From an uncultured Erysipelotrichaceae bacterium (GTDB lineage Bacteria > Bacillota_I > Bacilli_A > RF39 > UBA660), in assembly GCA_902779035.1 (NCBI GenBank), contig CACZAH010000018.1, forward strand, positions 1-37,342: a DNA stretch of 37,342 bases, read 5' to 3'. The notes under the pieces were generated by a model, which was not told the origin of the DNA, made no database searches, and saw only the letters and a program-made list of their open reading frames with translations. The first letter of the stretch is position 1; the number at the start of each line of letters is the position of its first letter. The position numbers and the translations under genes were made by a program. This document shows positions 24,540-31,154 of this stretch, one piece after another.

Positions 24540-24708
24540 AATAAAAAAATTACAGTTCTAGATTATGCCCTTCTTCGAATACCCTACCAAAATACATAAT
24601 CATCTGTAATATAGTTTTCCTTGTATATACAAGAGGAATAACACTTGTTTTCCTAGGCTTTTCGTTAAAGACCATAATTCAATAACTCTTAGTTTCTAAG
24701 AAATCTGT
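24540..24708 (-). other. Structured non-coding segment downstream of the DGR template repeat
   Basis: There is no gene here. On the minus strand it follows the TR and holds several dyads: CTTAG-TTT-CTAAG (24688-24700), the perfect palindrome CTTGTATATACAAG (24620-24633), AGGAA/TTCCT (24634-24654) and an enclosing ATTACAG/CTGTAAT pair (24549-24610). In the Bordetella phage DGR the spacer RNA after the TR binds the RT-Avd complex and primes cDNA synthesis. I infer the same role here from position and structure. Confidence 0.5.
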
Positions 24709-24793
24709 GCGGACAACGCCGTTGTTGTTGTTGTTGACGTTGTTGTTCCCAAGCTCGCCATTATTGCTTACGTTCCAAACATTCGAAGACGAA
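24709..24793 (-). repeat. DGR template repeat (TR), 85 bp
   Basis: Read on the minus strand, it starts TTCGTCTTCGAATGTTTGG and ends GGCGTTGTCCGC, exactly as the VR at 27147-27240 does. Between these ends it carries runs of AAC codons: three, then GTC, then five more. The VR has the same backbone, but differs only where the TR has adenine (for example AAC to TTC, AGC to GGC, GAG to GGG, AAC to AGC). This adenine-specific pattern is the hallmark of mutagenic retrohoming. It lies 38 bases after the RT stop. The VR is 9 bases longer because its NNC tract has eight codons in place of five. Confidence 0.97.
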
Positions 24794-24831
24794 CATTCGC
24801 CATATACAGTATTATCCCTAATAAATAATTA

Positions 24832-26061
24832 TCACTCACACATTACTATACTACCATCACCCTCAATTCTAACTATCTTACTATTTAATTCTAATAATTC
24901 TTCATAGCCATCATAGAAATCTCTCTCATATCTATTTAGTGTCTTACTTACAAGATTTCTAGAATCACCATATTTAAGATGCCCTAAATAACTCATCTTT
25001 ACTTGTATTAATTTATCTATCTCAATCTTCCCACTAGTATATAATTTATACATATTCTTCATTTTTCTTTTAAACTTCCTTTTAGTTTGATTCTTAACTT
25101 TAACAATTAACTTATTGTTCTTTTTAACATATTTAAACCCTAAAAACTCAAATCCTTCATCTATATGATATATTCTAGTTTTATTATTTAACTTTAACTT
25201 ATAATCAGCAACTATTCTATTTATTTCTTTAAGACAATATTTTAAATAATCTTTATTATCGTATACTAATAGTCCATCATCATTGTACCTAATATAAAGA
25301 AATGGTTTTAATACTTCTTTAATATAATCATCTAACTTATGAAGATAAACTACCGCGAACGCTTGTGAGCTCATCGAACCAATCGAGCATCCAACACCTT
25401 TCCTACACAAAGGTATATCCATAATCTCTTTAATTAATTTATCTTTATTAGAACTATTACTCTTCTCTAACTTACTAATCTCTCTATTCTTAATCTTAAT
25501 AATCTCTTTATTAATATAATCATGATTAGTAGAATCGATAATAGTATCTAATATATTAATTGCATCCCTATCTTTAATTTTAGATCTGATGATATTCTTC
25601 AGAATATCATGATCTAAATTAAAGAAATATTTCTTTATATCAAATTTTAATATATATAAATCTTTATTTATATTCTTTCTTAAACACTCTTTTACCTTCT
25701 TAATACCAATATGAGTACCTTTACCAATCCTAGTTGCGATATTATTATCAATTAACAATGGTTCAAATACATCAACTAAGAAATACTTACTAACTAAGTG
25801 ATTAACTATCTTATCAGTAATAGACTGTGCCATAATAAGTCTTACCTTAGGTTCTTTAACTAAGAATATATTATACTTATAAGGTTTATATATCTTATTA
25901 TCTAACATATACTTAATCCTAGCCATATTAGATGTATAATGTTCATCAAACCTTTCTATCTTCCCCTTATTCTTAGTATTAACCCTAACCTTCTTATCAT
26001 ACATCTCTTTAATATTCTTAATATCAGTTATCTTACTATATAAATTACCTACTCTCTTCAT
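24832..26061 (-). CDS. DGR reverse transcriptase
   Basis: This 409-aa RT has the seven-block core. Motif A is KFDIKKYFFNLDH with catalytic Asp141. Motif 4 is GCSIGSMSSQAFAVVYLHKL, the I-G-x(3)-S-Q form that separates DGR RTs from group II intron and retron RTs. Motif 5 is IRYNDDGLLVYD, with Asp261 and Asp262. FEFLGFKY and a basic thumb (QTKRKFKRKMKNMYKL) follow. It would copy the TR RNA with adenine-directed errors and deliver the cDNA to the VR of the pilin gene. It overlaps the Avd-like gene by 17 bases, suggesting coupled translation. Confidence 0.97.
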   Translation of the reverse strand: MKRVGNLYSKITDIKNIKEMYDKKVRVNTKNKGKIERFDEHYTSNMARIKYMLDNKIYKPYKYNIFLVKEPKVRLIMAQSITDKIVNHLVSKYFLVDVFEPLLIDNNIATRIGKGTHIGIKKVKECLRKNINKDLYILKFDIKKYFFNLDHDILKNIIRSKIKDRDAINILDTIIDSTNHDYINKEIIKIKNREISKLEKSNSSNKDKLIKEIMDIPLCRKGVGCSIGSMSSQAFAVVYLHKLDDYIKEVLKPFLYIRYNDDGLLVYDNKDYLKYCLKEINRIVADYKLKLNNKTRIYHIDEGFEFLGFKYVKKNNKLIVKVKNQTKRKFKRKMKNMYKLYTSGKIEIDKLIQVKMSYLGHLKYGDSRNLVSKTLNRYERDFYDGYEELLELNSKIVRIEGDGSIVMCE

Positions 26062-26380
26062 AATTCATCCAACTATAAACCATCTTATTAATCTCAAGTA
26101 AATAATCCCCAATACGTTTAAACTTCTTATAACTAATCAATTGATAATCACAACTAACCTTAATATAATACTCAATCATTTTAATATCTACAACAATATC
26201 TTTCTTAACATTTATATCTTTACATATATTTGCTTTATAAGTTAACTTAAGTAAATCATAAAAAGTATTCATAATATTATCCTTTAAGAATTTATATTCA
26301 TGAGAATAGTTAGAAGTAGTCTTTCTAACCAACTCAATAGTCTTCTTTATCTTAATAGATATAATTAACTTATCTTGCAT
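26045..26380 (-). CDS. Avd-like DGR accessory protein
   Basis: This is a basic, all-helical 111-aa protein. The pattern IKKTIELVRKTTSNYSHEYK, then LKDNIMNTFYDLLKLTYKAN, then IEYYIKVSCDYQLISYKKFK, then YLLEINKMVYSWM gives four helices, the fold of accessory variability determinant proteins and of S23 (23S intervening sequence) proteins. Avd forms a pentameric barrel that binds the DGR RT and template RNA. Its place directly before the RT, with overlapping frames on both sides (16 and 17 bases), is typical. Confidence 0.85.
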   Translation of the reverse strand: MQDKLIISIKIKKTIELVRKTTSNYSHEYKFLKDNIMNTFYDLLKLTYKANICKDINVKKDIVVDIKMIEYYIKVSCDYQLISYKKFKRIGDYLLEINKMVYSWMNYEESR

Positions 26381-26778
26381 ATAATACCTTCAATACTACT
26401 TATAATACTATTAATACTAGGATTTAATATATTATTATTTAATATATCATTAATACTATTAATCTTATTTTTAACAATAAAATAATCATTACTACTATAC
26501 TTAGAATAATTATTTCTAATAAACTTAGAATATGTAACATCATTATTATCAACAGTAATATAATTAATCTCATATTTAGTTAGTATTGTTCTTACTCTAT
26601 TCAAACTAGTTAATGGAAAACCTACTCTAATATATTTACTTAACTCCTTAATCTTATAATTAAATAATTTATTAATGATAATTGCATCATCATTTATACA
26701 ATCATAGAAATTACCTGCCTTAATTATTATTAAAGACTTAGGATACTTCTCCTTTAACTTAATATATTTCTCTAACAT
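26365..26778 (-). CDS. MutS-domain-I-like (MSL) DGR accessory protein
   Basis: Residues 1-70 read YIKLKEKYPKSLIIIKAGNF, Y-D-x(4)-D-D-A, and a later IRVGFPLTSLNRVRTILTKY with INYITVD. This follows the first domain of MutS (Y-x-x-x-K-x-x-Y-P-D-x-x-L-x-x-R-V-G-D-F-Y-E, then G-x-P), but nothing else of MutS is present. MutS-like small genes have been noted as DGR accessories. The 137-aa length means it has no ATPase. It may recognise mispaired TR/VR hybrids or cDNA, which is inference. GGAGG precedes the ATG, and it is the first gene of the MSL-Avd-RT operon. Confidence 0.7.
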   Translation of the reverse strand: MLEKYIKLKEKYPKSLIIIKAGNFYDCINDDAIIINKLFNYKIKELSKYIRVGFPLTSLNRVRTILTKYEINYITVDNNDVTYSKFIRNNYSKYSSNDYFIVKNKINSINDILNNNILNPSINSIISSIEGIICKIS

Positions 26779-26846
26779 AACATAATTCCTCCATCATAAA
26801 TCATATAATAATTACAACATACATCATACAACCTACAACAAACTAC

Positions 26847-26876
26847 ATTATATCTATTACTAACACCTTCTTTCAA
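26847..26876 (-). promoter_or_regulatory. Promoter of the MSL-Avd-RT operon
   Basis: On the minus strand, TTGAAA (26871-26876), 18 bases, TATAAT (26847-26852), about 70 bases before the MSL start. It lets the DGR machinery be transcribed independently of the pilin target. Confidence 0.7.
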
Positions 26877-26928
26877 TGAAAAATAAAGAAACAGCATGAT
26901 GATTTTATCACACTATTTCACTACTCTA

Positions 26929-27040
26929 ATCGCATTTAATCGCATGCTCACTCACGCATCTTCGATGCCATCGTTCGCTTTATACGGCAAATTACGCTCC
27001 GCTATTTGCCTATTCCAATGATTTGTTCCACAAATCATTG
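26929..27040. other. Three-hairpin structured intergenic segment after the DGR target gene
   Basis: The 320-base gap between target and MSL gene holds an unusually GC-rich structured stretch. Hairpins are CAATGATTTG/CAAATCATTG (27016-27040, 10-bp perfect stem, 5-base loop), GGCAAAT/ATTTGCC (26986-27010) and GCATC-TTC-GATGC (26956-26968), plus a direct repeat AATCGCAT twice near 26930-26945. No reading frame of note or T-tract is present. Candidates are the DNA hairpin that stimulates DGR homing downstream of the VR, or a small structured RNA. Confidence 0.55.
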
Positions 27041-27098
27041 CATTATCTATTCACTCTATACCTCTTTCAAAACCAACAAGAGCATTTAGACCAACAAT

Positions 27099-28103
27099 CT
27101 AATTTCCTGTGCTAGAGATATTAGATTTAAAGATTGTTATAACCGGGCGGACAACGCCGTAGTTGCTGCTGCTGTTGCCGTCGACGCTGCTGCTCCCAAG
27201 CCCGCCATTATTGCCCACGAACCAAACATTCGAAGACGAATCTGTATAAGGAGTTCCTAACCAATACCAATAATTATTGTTATACATCCAATCATATTTT
27301 AGACCAATTGCCTCGTAGCAACTACCAGTACATATTTGTTTCGCTTCTGCATATTCAGATGTCTCTTCATATGTTAATAATCTAGCTTCGTCTGCTGCTG
27401 GTGCTTTCGCTGCCTTCCATGCATCTACTACGTATTTAATCTCACTTGAAGCATAATCAGTCTTACATCCTGTATATACCCAAGTATTATTTACATATCC
27501 ACAAGTTTCACTTGTATAATATGCCATACCTCCATAACCATTACTATTATATGCAGTTCCTACTGAATCAGCTGTATATCTGTTTACATGTCCTGCGCCA
27601 TACTCGTTTACTTCTGCAACCTTTAATGGTTCTGCTTTTAATAGAGTTGCTTTAGTATCTGTAGATTTTACATCTTTTAGTACTCTATAGTTTACTCCAT
27701 TATATGTAACTAAATCACCTACTCTATAATCATATGTTACTTCTTCTTTTGTTCCATAAGTATAGTTTCCTGTACTTCTTCCTGCTACTGTACATCCAGC
27801 TAAATATACTGATGAATCAGTATTGATTTGTGTTGTTTCACACACTACTTGACTACCAGAATATTCAATTGTTAATTGTGATACTTCTGTTGGAAATTTA
27901 CCTGTATCTAGTAGATAACCTGCAATTGCTAATTCTATGCTTCTACCATATGCATCTACACTTCTTTTATCTGCAGAAATACGTGCCTTTCTAATAATTG
28001 ACATTACTAACGGAGTAACAATTAATGCGATTATTGCCATAATTACGAGTACAGCAATCAACTCGATTAGAGTAAATCCTCTAACTTTTCTATTATTTCT
28101 CAT
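27099..28103 (-). CDS. DGR target: type IV pilin-like protein with C-terminal lectin-like variable domain
   Basis: The N-terminus MRNNRKVRGFTLIELIAVLV is a class III signal: cleavage after Gly9, mature Phe1 and Glu5, then a long hydrophobic helix, so it should be processed by a prepilin peptidase and assembled into a pilus or pseudopilus. The C-terminal part (YDWMYNNNYWYWLGTPYTDS, then GVVRPVITIF) resembles the DUF6273/formylglycine-enzyme type of C-type lectin fold used by DGR targets. The VR covers residues 288-319, with GSSSVDGNSSSN as the hypervariable loop. Four Cys pairs or loops may stabilise the head. AGAGAGG supports the start. It likely displays a variable binding surface. Confidence 0.92.
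   Translation of the reverse strand: MRNNRKVRGFTLIELIAVLVIMAIIALIVTPLVMSIIRKARISADKRSVDAYGRSIELAIAGYLLDTGKFPTEVSQLTIEYSGSQVVCETTQINTDSSVYLAGCTVAGRSTGNYTYGTKEEVTYDYRVGDLVTYNGVNYRVLKDVKSTDTKATLLKAEPLKVAEVNEYGAGHVNRYTADSVGTAYNSNGYGGMAYYTSETCGYVNNTWVYTGCKTDYASSEIKYVVDAWKAAKAPAADEARLLTYEETSEYAEAKQICTGSCYEAIGLKYDWMYNNNYWYWLGTPYTDSSSNVWFVGNNGGLGSSSVDGNSSSNYGVVRPVITIFKSNISSTGN
27147..27240 (-). repeat. DGR variable repeat (VR), 94 bp
   Basis: It shares both ends with the TR (5' TTCGTCTTCGAATGTTTGG, 3' GGCGTTGTCCGC on the minus strand). Outside the AAC tract I count eight substitutions, all at template adenines: AAC to TTC, GTA to GTG, AGC to GGC, GAG to GGG, and three AAC to AGC. The tract after GTC has eight NNC codons (GAC, GGC, AAC, three AGC, AAC, TAC), each one derivable from AAC. 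The GC-rich 3' end would be the initiation-of-mutagenic-homing site. Confidence 0.96.
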
Positions 28104-28183
28104 ATCATCAACCTCTCTTTCTATTACAATGAGAAAACTGTCGACTAAGGTGTTTATTTTAGAACTACCTCTAGCCTAGGTAC

Positions 28184-28212
28184 ATCATACCACGAATTTT
28201 CGTGGATGTAAA
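28184..28212 (-). promoter_or_regulatory. Promoter of the DGR pilin gene with a palindrome filling its spacer
   Basis: On the minus strand, TTTACA (28207-28212), 17 bases, TATGAT (28184-28189). The spacer is almost entirely the perfect palindrome CCACGAAAATTCGTGG (28190-28205). A dyad between -35 and -10 is the classic position for a repressor operator or for a MerR-type activator. The leader runs about 75 bases to the start codon. Confidence 0.75.
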
Positions 28213-28269
28213 TACTTTTTTGCAATTTTTTATGATTTTAACTACATCTTTCTTACCAACTGCGTTGAT

Positions 28270-28380
28270 TTAAACCTTATCAACAATTACTATATCATAA
28301 GGTACTGATGTTGCTTCTAGGTTTTCAAAGCATTCTTTCATTATCATGTTTTTAGTATCTTCTATTGCAACTTTACTCAT
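28270..28380 (-). pseudogene. Small coupled ORF, possibly a nucleotidyltransferase fragment (36 aa)
   Basis: The ATG overlaps the stop of the ORF6N 3' fragment (ATGA), so it would be translationally coupled. The sequence MSKVAIEDTKNMIMKECFEN ends SVPYDIVIVDKV, which weakly resembles the F-x-x-L-x(5)-P-Y-x-x-D-(V/I)-V-D strand of minimal nucleotidyltransferases. The domain's N-terminal G-S-x(10)-D-x-D part is absent. I treat it as a fragment; the family is uncertain. Confidence 0.3.
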
Positions 28381-28555
28381 TTATATTACGCTCTATTATT
28401 TTATTAATATCATTAATTAATACTCTCTTAATACTAAGATCGTGTAATAAGTCTATTCCTGATTTTCTATATCCAATATGATTAACGGAATTGCCTGAGT
28501 GGTAAAACTTATCTCTATCTATTATGAAATACCTTATCACAGGACAATTTTTCAT
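28373..28555 (-). pseudogene. 3' fragment of an ORF6N gene (C-terminal phospholipase-D-like domain)
   Basis: YFIIDRDKFYHSGNSVNHIG and all that follows to ERNINE is nearly identical to the end of the intact ORF6N gene at 32381-33307. At DNA level 28377-28531 matches 32385-32539 with about four mismatches in 155 bases. The N-terminal ORF6N domain is missing and the upstream sequence belongs to the TOTE primase remnant, so the junction near 28535 is a recombination scar. Confidence 0.85.
28377..28531. repeat. 155-bp direct repeat, copy 1 (second copy at 32385-32539)
   Basis: About 97% identical to 32385-32539 in the same orientation, 4008 bases apart. Recombination between the copies would delete the TOTE remnant, the IS1595 element, AbiE and the broken ORF6N copy in one step. 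Confidence 0.85.
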
Positions 28556-28569
28556 GTTGCATTTCCTAG

Positions 28570-29079
28570 TTATAAAACTAATGGGACATTGTATTCATCA
28601 CAGACACTAACTAGAGCTAATACATCACTTTTTATTTTCTTATCATTATTTTTGTCATCAAAATCAAATGTTAAGAAATAGCAAGTATAATCAGAGAGCA
28701 TTGGATATACTCCTATTGTTTTATCATTACATAAATGTTTATATATTATATCTTTTGTTAGAGGTATATTCTCTCTATATTTACAGTTTTTACATTTTTA
28801 CCCATGGTTTTATTACAAACACCTTGTCGCCATTCATTTTTACATGCTGGTTGATAATACTTATTATCTTTATTAATTGATAAGCAAGGATAAACATCAT
28901 CGCGGCATTTAAAATAATCCATAAATACAGAAACTTTTTCATCTAGACTAATCTTTTTTATATTTTCGTTTTCATTAATTTCATTCAATTTCTGTTATAA
29001 TTCATTTATTTCACTTTCTATTTTTTTTAATTAACAACTTTTTACTATAAATCTGATTTCTTATCTCTTCAATATTCAT
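28570..29079 (-). pseudogene. Decayed TOTE conflict-system primase (archaeo-eukaryotic primase-like), N-terminal part
   Basis: Pieced together across frames it reads: N-terminal coiled coil (MNIEEIRNQIYSKKLLIKK), then KVSVFMDYFKCRDDVYPCLS, YYQPACKNEWRQGVCNK, then in the next frame KCKNCKYRENIPLTKDIIYK, then TIGVYPMLSDYTCYFLTFDF with DD. This order (F-x-G-R-x-D-V-Y, a C-x-N-E-W-x-x-G-x-C zinc motif, C-x2-C, then G-V-Y-P-L-L-x-D-x-T-C-x-F-L-x-x-D-F-D) is that of TOTE primases. Damage: single-base shifts in A-runs at 29021-29028 and 28795-28799, a nonsense codon at 28995-28997, and loss of everything after VPLVL. Its ATG lies just after the AbiE toxin stop. Confidence 0.8.
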
Positions 29080-29083
29080 CAGT

Positions 29084-29301
29084 CTATACCTCAATTAATT
29101 CTAGTGATAACAAATAATCCAAAATATTTTTAATAACGTCATTAGCGGGTATTTCAAGCCAGTTATTTCTTGCAGTTGCTAAATTTCGTTTAAAAATACT
29201 ATTATTTAATATTACTTCTAAATTAGTCTTTATATCAATAATACTTTTTTCTCTCATTGTTTCATCATCAATAATCAACAATTTTAAAATTTTTAATAAA
29301 A
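29084..29301 (-). pseudogene. 3' part of the AbiEii toxin gene, separated by the IS1595 element
   Basis: Reading begins in the target duplication (TTTTATTA on the minus strand) and continues in one frame: LLKILKLLIIDDETMREKSI, then LEVILNNSIFKRNLATARNN and WLEIPANDVIKNILDYLLSL. Joined to the part at 30543-31154 with one duplication removed, the frame is continuous and yields about 275 residues, the normal AbiEii length. The F-x-x-R-x-x-x-A-x-x-N-W segment is typical of the family C-terminus. Confidence 0.85.
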
Positions 29302-29355
29302 AGCTGTGTTCAACTTTATGACTGATGGAGCAAAAAGTGTGATATAATAGATATA

Positions 29356-29462
29356 GCCAAACAAAATATGTAGGAAGGAAGATATCCTTAATCAGTTAGT
29401 CTCTCTACTTATTTTGTTTGGCGATAAAGTAATATTGATTGGGACTAACTGATTAAGGATAT
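29356..29462 (+). promoter_or_regulatory. Interlocked inverted repeats in the IS leader (possible RNA switch)
   Basis: Arm A 29356-29373 pairs with A' 29405-29422 (17 of 18 bases; core GCCAAACAAAATA). Arm B 29382-29401 pairs with B' 29443-29462 (20 of 20; ATATCCTTAATCAGTTAGTC). The order is A-B-A'-B', so the two helices can only form together as a pseudoknot, or else exclude each other. B' is followed by TTTTGG right before the transposase start at 29473. A TATAAT lies upstream at 29343-29348. Confidence 0.75.
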
Positions 29463-29472
29463 TTTTGGTAGT

Positions 29473-30528
29473 ATGAAAATAGAAGAATTAATCAAAGATT
29501 TAGATCCAGTTACAATTATTGAGTTTAAAAACTATGTTATTGAAAATTTAGGTGAGCTCTGTAAAATTAAAAATTCAAATTCTAAAATTATTTCTAATCA
29601 TAGATGTGATGAAGTAATTTGCAAACATTGCAAAGTTAAAATGAATAAAAATGGTAAAACAAAAAATGAAGTGCAAAAATATATTTGTAAGCATTGTGGT
29701 TATACTTGCTCTGAAACTACAGACACAATAGTTGCTCATAGTCATTTATCATTTGATGTATGGAGTAATGTCATTGATAATTTGTTAGATGGATTTAGTA
29801 TAAGAAGAATTGCAGAAGAAAATAATATTTCCATTTGTACATCCTTTAGATTAAGGCATAAAATTTTATTAGCTCTTAAAAAATATGTTCAAAGTATTAA
29901 ATTACAAGGGAATACTCAGTCTGATGAAAAGTATTTTAGTATAAATCTTAAAGGAACTAAACCTAATAATATGCCTAGATTTTCTAAGAAAAGAAAATCT
30001 ACTAGTTCACCATATCGTGGAATTAGTCATCATAAAGTTTGTACAGTTTCATCGATAGATGAGAATGATAATTTGGTTTTAAAAATTGTTGGATTAGGAA
30101 GATGCACTACAGAAATGTTAGAAAATGCACTTAGTGATAAAGTAACCAATGTAAATAATTTCAATACTGATAGTGCGAGCGCATATAGAAAATTTTGTAA
30201 AAATCATAGTATTAAATTGAATGCAATTCCATCAGGCAAACATAGTAATGGTGAGATAAATATATCTAAAATAAATGGAATACATTCTCAACTAGAAACC
30301 TGGCTATCAAGATTTAGAGGTGTATCTATTAGACATCTACAAGAATACTTAGATTGGTTTGTTTTTATTTTTACTATGAAAAGAAAATTCAGTTTAACTA
30401 GAGTTAAAACTGAATCATATAATACAGTTATAGTAGATAATAATTATATAAAATCTAAGGATATATTTAAAATACCATTACCAATTGATCTTAAAGTAGC
30501 ATATTCTGAGTATTCGCGTCAGTCATAA
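29473..30528 (+). CDS. IS1595-family transposase
   Basis: The N-terminal zinc ribbon (VICKHCKVKMNKNGKTKNEV, then YICKHCGYTC) is followed by an HTH (VIDNLLDGFSIRRIAEENNI) and the ISXO2-like DDE domain. Acidic residues are in TQSDEKYFSI and FNTDSASAYRKFC, and the C-terminal INGIHSQLETWLSRFRGVSI, with Y-L-D-W-F, fits the family. At 351 aa it is full length without frameshift, so the element may still be mobile. Translation starts 10 bases after the B' arm of the leader hairpin, so that structure could cover its ribosome site. Confidence 0.95.
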   Translation: MKIEELIKDLDPVTIIEFKNYVIENLGELCKIKNSNSKIISNHRCDEVICKHCKVKMNKNGKTKNEVQKYICKHCGYTCSETTDTIVAHSHLSFDVWSNVIDNLLDGFSIRRIAEENNISICTSFRLRHKILLALKKYVQSIKLQGNTQSDEKYFSINLKGTKPNNMPRFSKKRKSTSSPYRGISHHKVCTVSSIDENDNLVLKIVGLGRCTTEMLENALSDKVTNVNNFNTDSASAYRKFCKNHSIKLNAIPSGKHSNGEINISKINGIHSQLETWLSRFRGVSIRHLQEYLDWFVFIFTMKRKFSLTRVKTESYNTVIVDNNYIKSKDIFKIPLPIDLKVAYSEYSRQS

Positions 30529-30542
30529 AGTTGAACACAGCT

Positions 30543-31154
30543 TAATAAAAAACCTTTATTTATATCAGTATTGTTAATTAAATAATATATATCAAATATA
30601 TCCTTATACCTAGTTGTTCTTATACCAAACCTTAATAATGATTTTAGTTTTTCACATATAATTTGCTCCTTTGAATTCATAATCAAAGTAGTTCTTTCAT
30701 TAATTGTATCTAGATTAAAACAAAATTCATCTTGCTTAATATCCAGATTTTTATGCACTCCTACATCAAGTTTTGCTGATACTGAAAAATTATTTTCATC
30801 TTTTAGTGTAACATTAATTCTTTTACCTTTATAATCTTGATGATGTAATTCTTTTATTTCTCCATCAATTAAAATTTTAATACCATCATCTACTAAATTT
30901 AGCTTATCAATAAAATTTTTAATAGCATTATCTTCAAGCGAGTATTTTATAAAATCTAAATCCAAATCTCTAGTTGCACGTCTTCTATCGTTTGATAAAG
31001 CATACATCACAACTCCACCTTTAATTGTCACATTTTTTCTCATATCACTTTTAAAAATTTTATTTAGAATTATATCTTGACATATCTTTGCTGATGCATT
31101 AGCTAAATTGTACCCACCATCAATATATTTTTTTCTTAACTTTTCTAAATTCAC
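30543..31154 (-). pseudogene. 5' part of the AbiEii-type toxin gene (nucleotidyltransferase), cut by the IS
   Basis: This is the toxin half of a type IV AbiE system. VTIKGGVVMYALSNDRRRAT and RDLDLDF give the nucleotidyltransferase loop G-G-x(10)-R-x-T-x-D-x-D. KEQIICEKLKSLLRFGIRTT, then RYKDIFDIYYLI, is the usual motif around the general base region. It starts with GTG after GAGGTG, directly overlapping the antitoxin stop. Coding sequence is authentic to GFLL at the target duplication; the following residues up to 30519 come from the IS end. A truncated toxin may be inactive. Confidence 0.9.

Larger units (their letters stand above)
29302..30542 (+). mobile_element. Intact IS1595-family insertion sequence, 1241 bp
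   Basis: The 24-bp terminal inverted repeats (29302-29325 and 30519-30542) are perfect and begin AGCTGTGTTCAACTTTATGA. The 8-bp target duplication TAATAAAA is perfect (29294-29301 and 30543-30550). It contains one full-length transposase gene and a long structured leader. The transposase stop codon lies inside the right inverted repeat. The lack of decay suggests a recent insertion. It interrupts the AbiEii toxin gene. Confidence 0.95.

Noticed and set aside
24721-24750. GTT triplet run looking like a microsatellite or a CRISPR-like repeat
   Set aside because: It is the AAC-codon run of the DGR template read on the other strand; it has no spacers and matches the VR.
24782-24800. CGAACATTCG as an SOS box
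   Set aside because: It is too short for the GAACnnnnGTTC form and lies within and beside the TR.
24707-24907. Plus-strand open frame across the template repeat
   Set aside because: It reads the antisense of the TR and the RT end, has no ribosome site and no recognisable domain.
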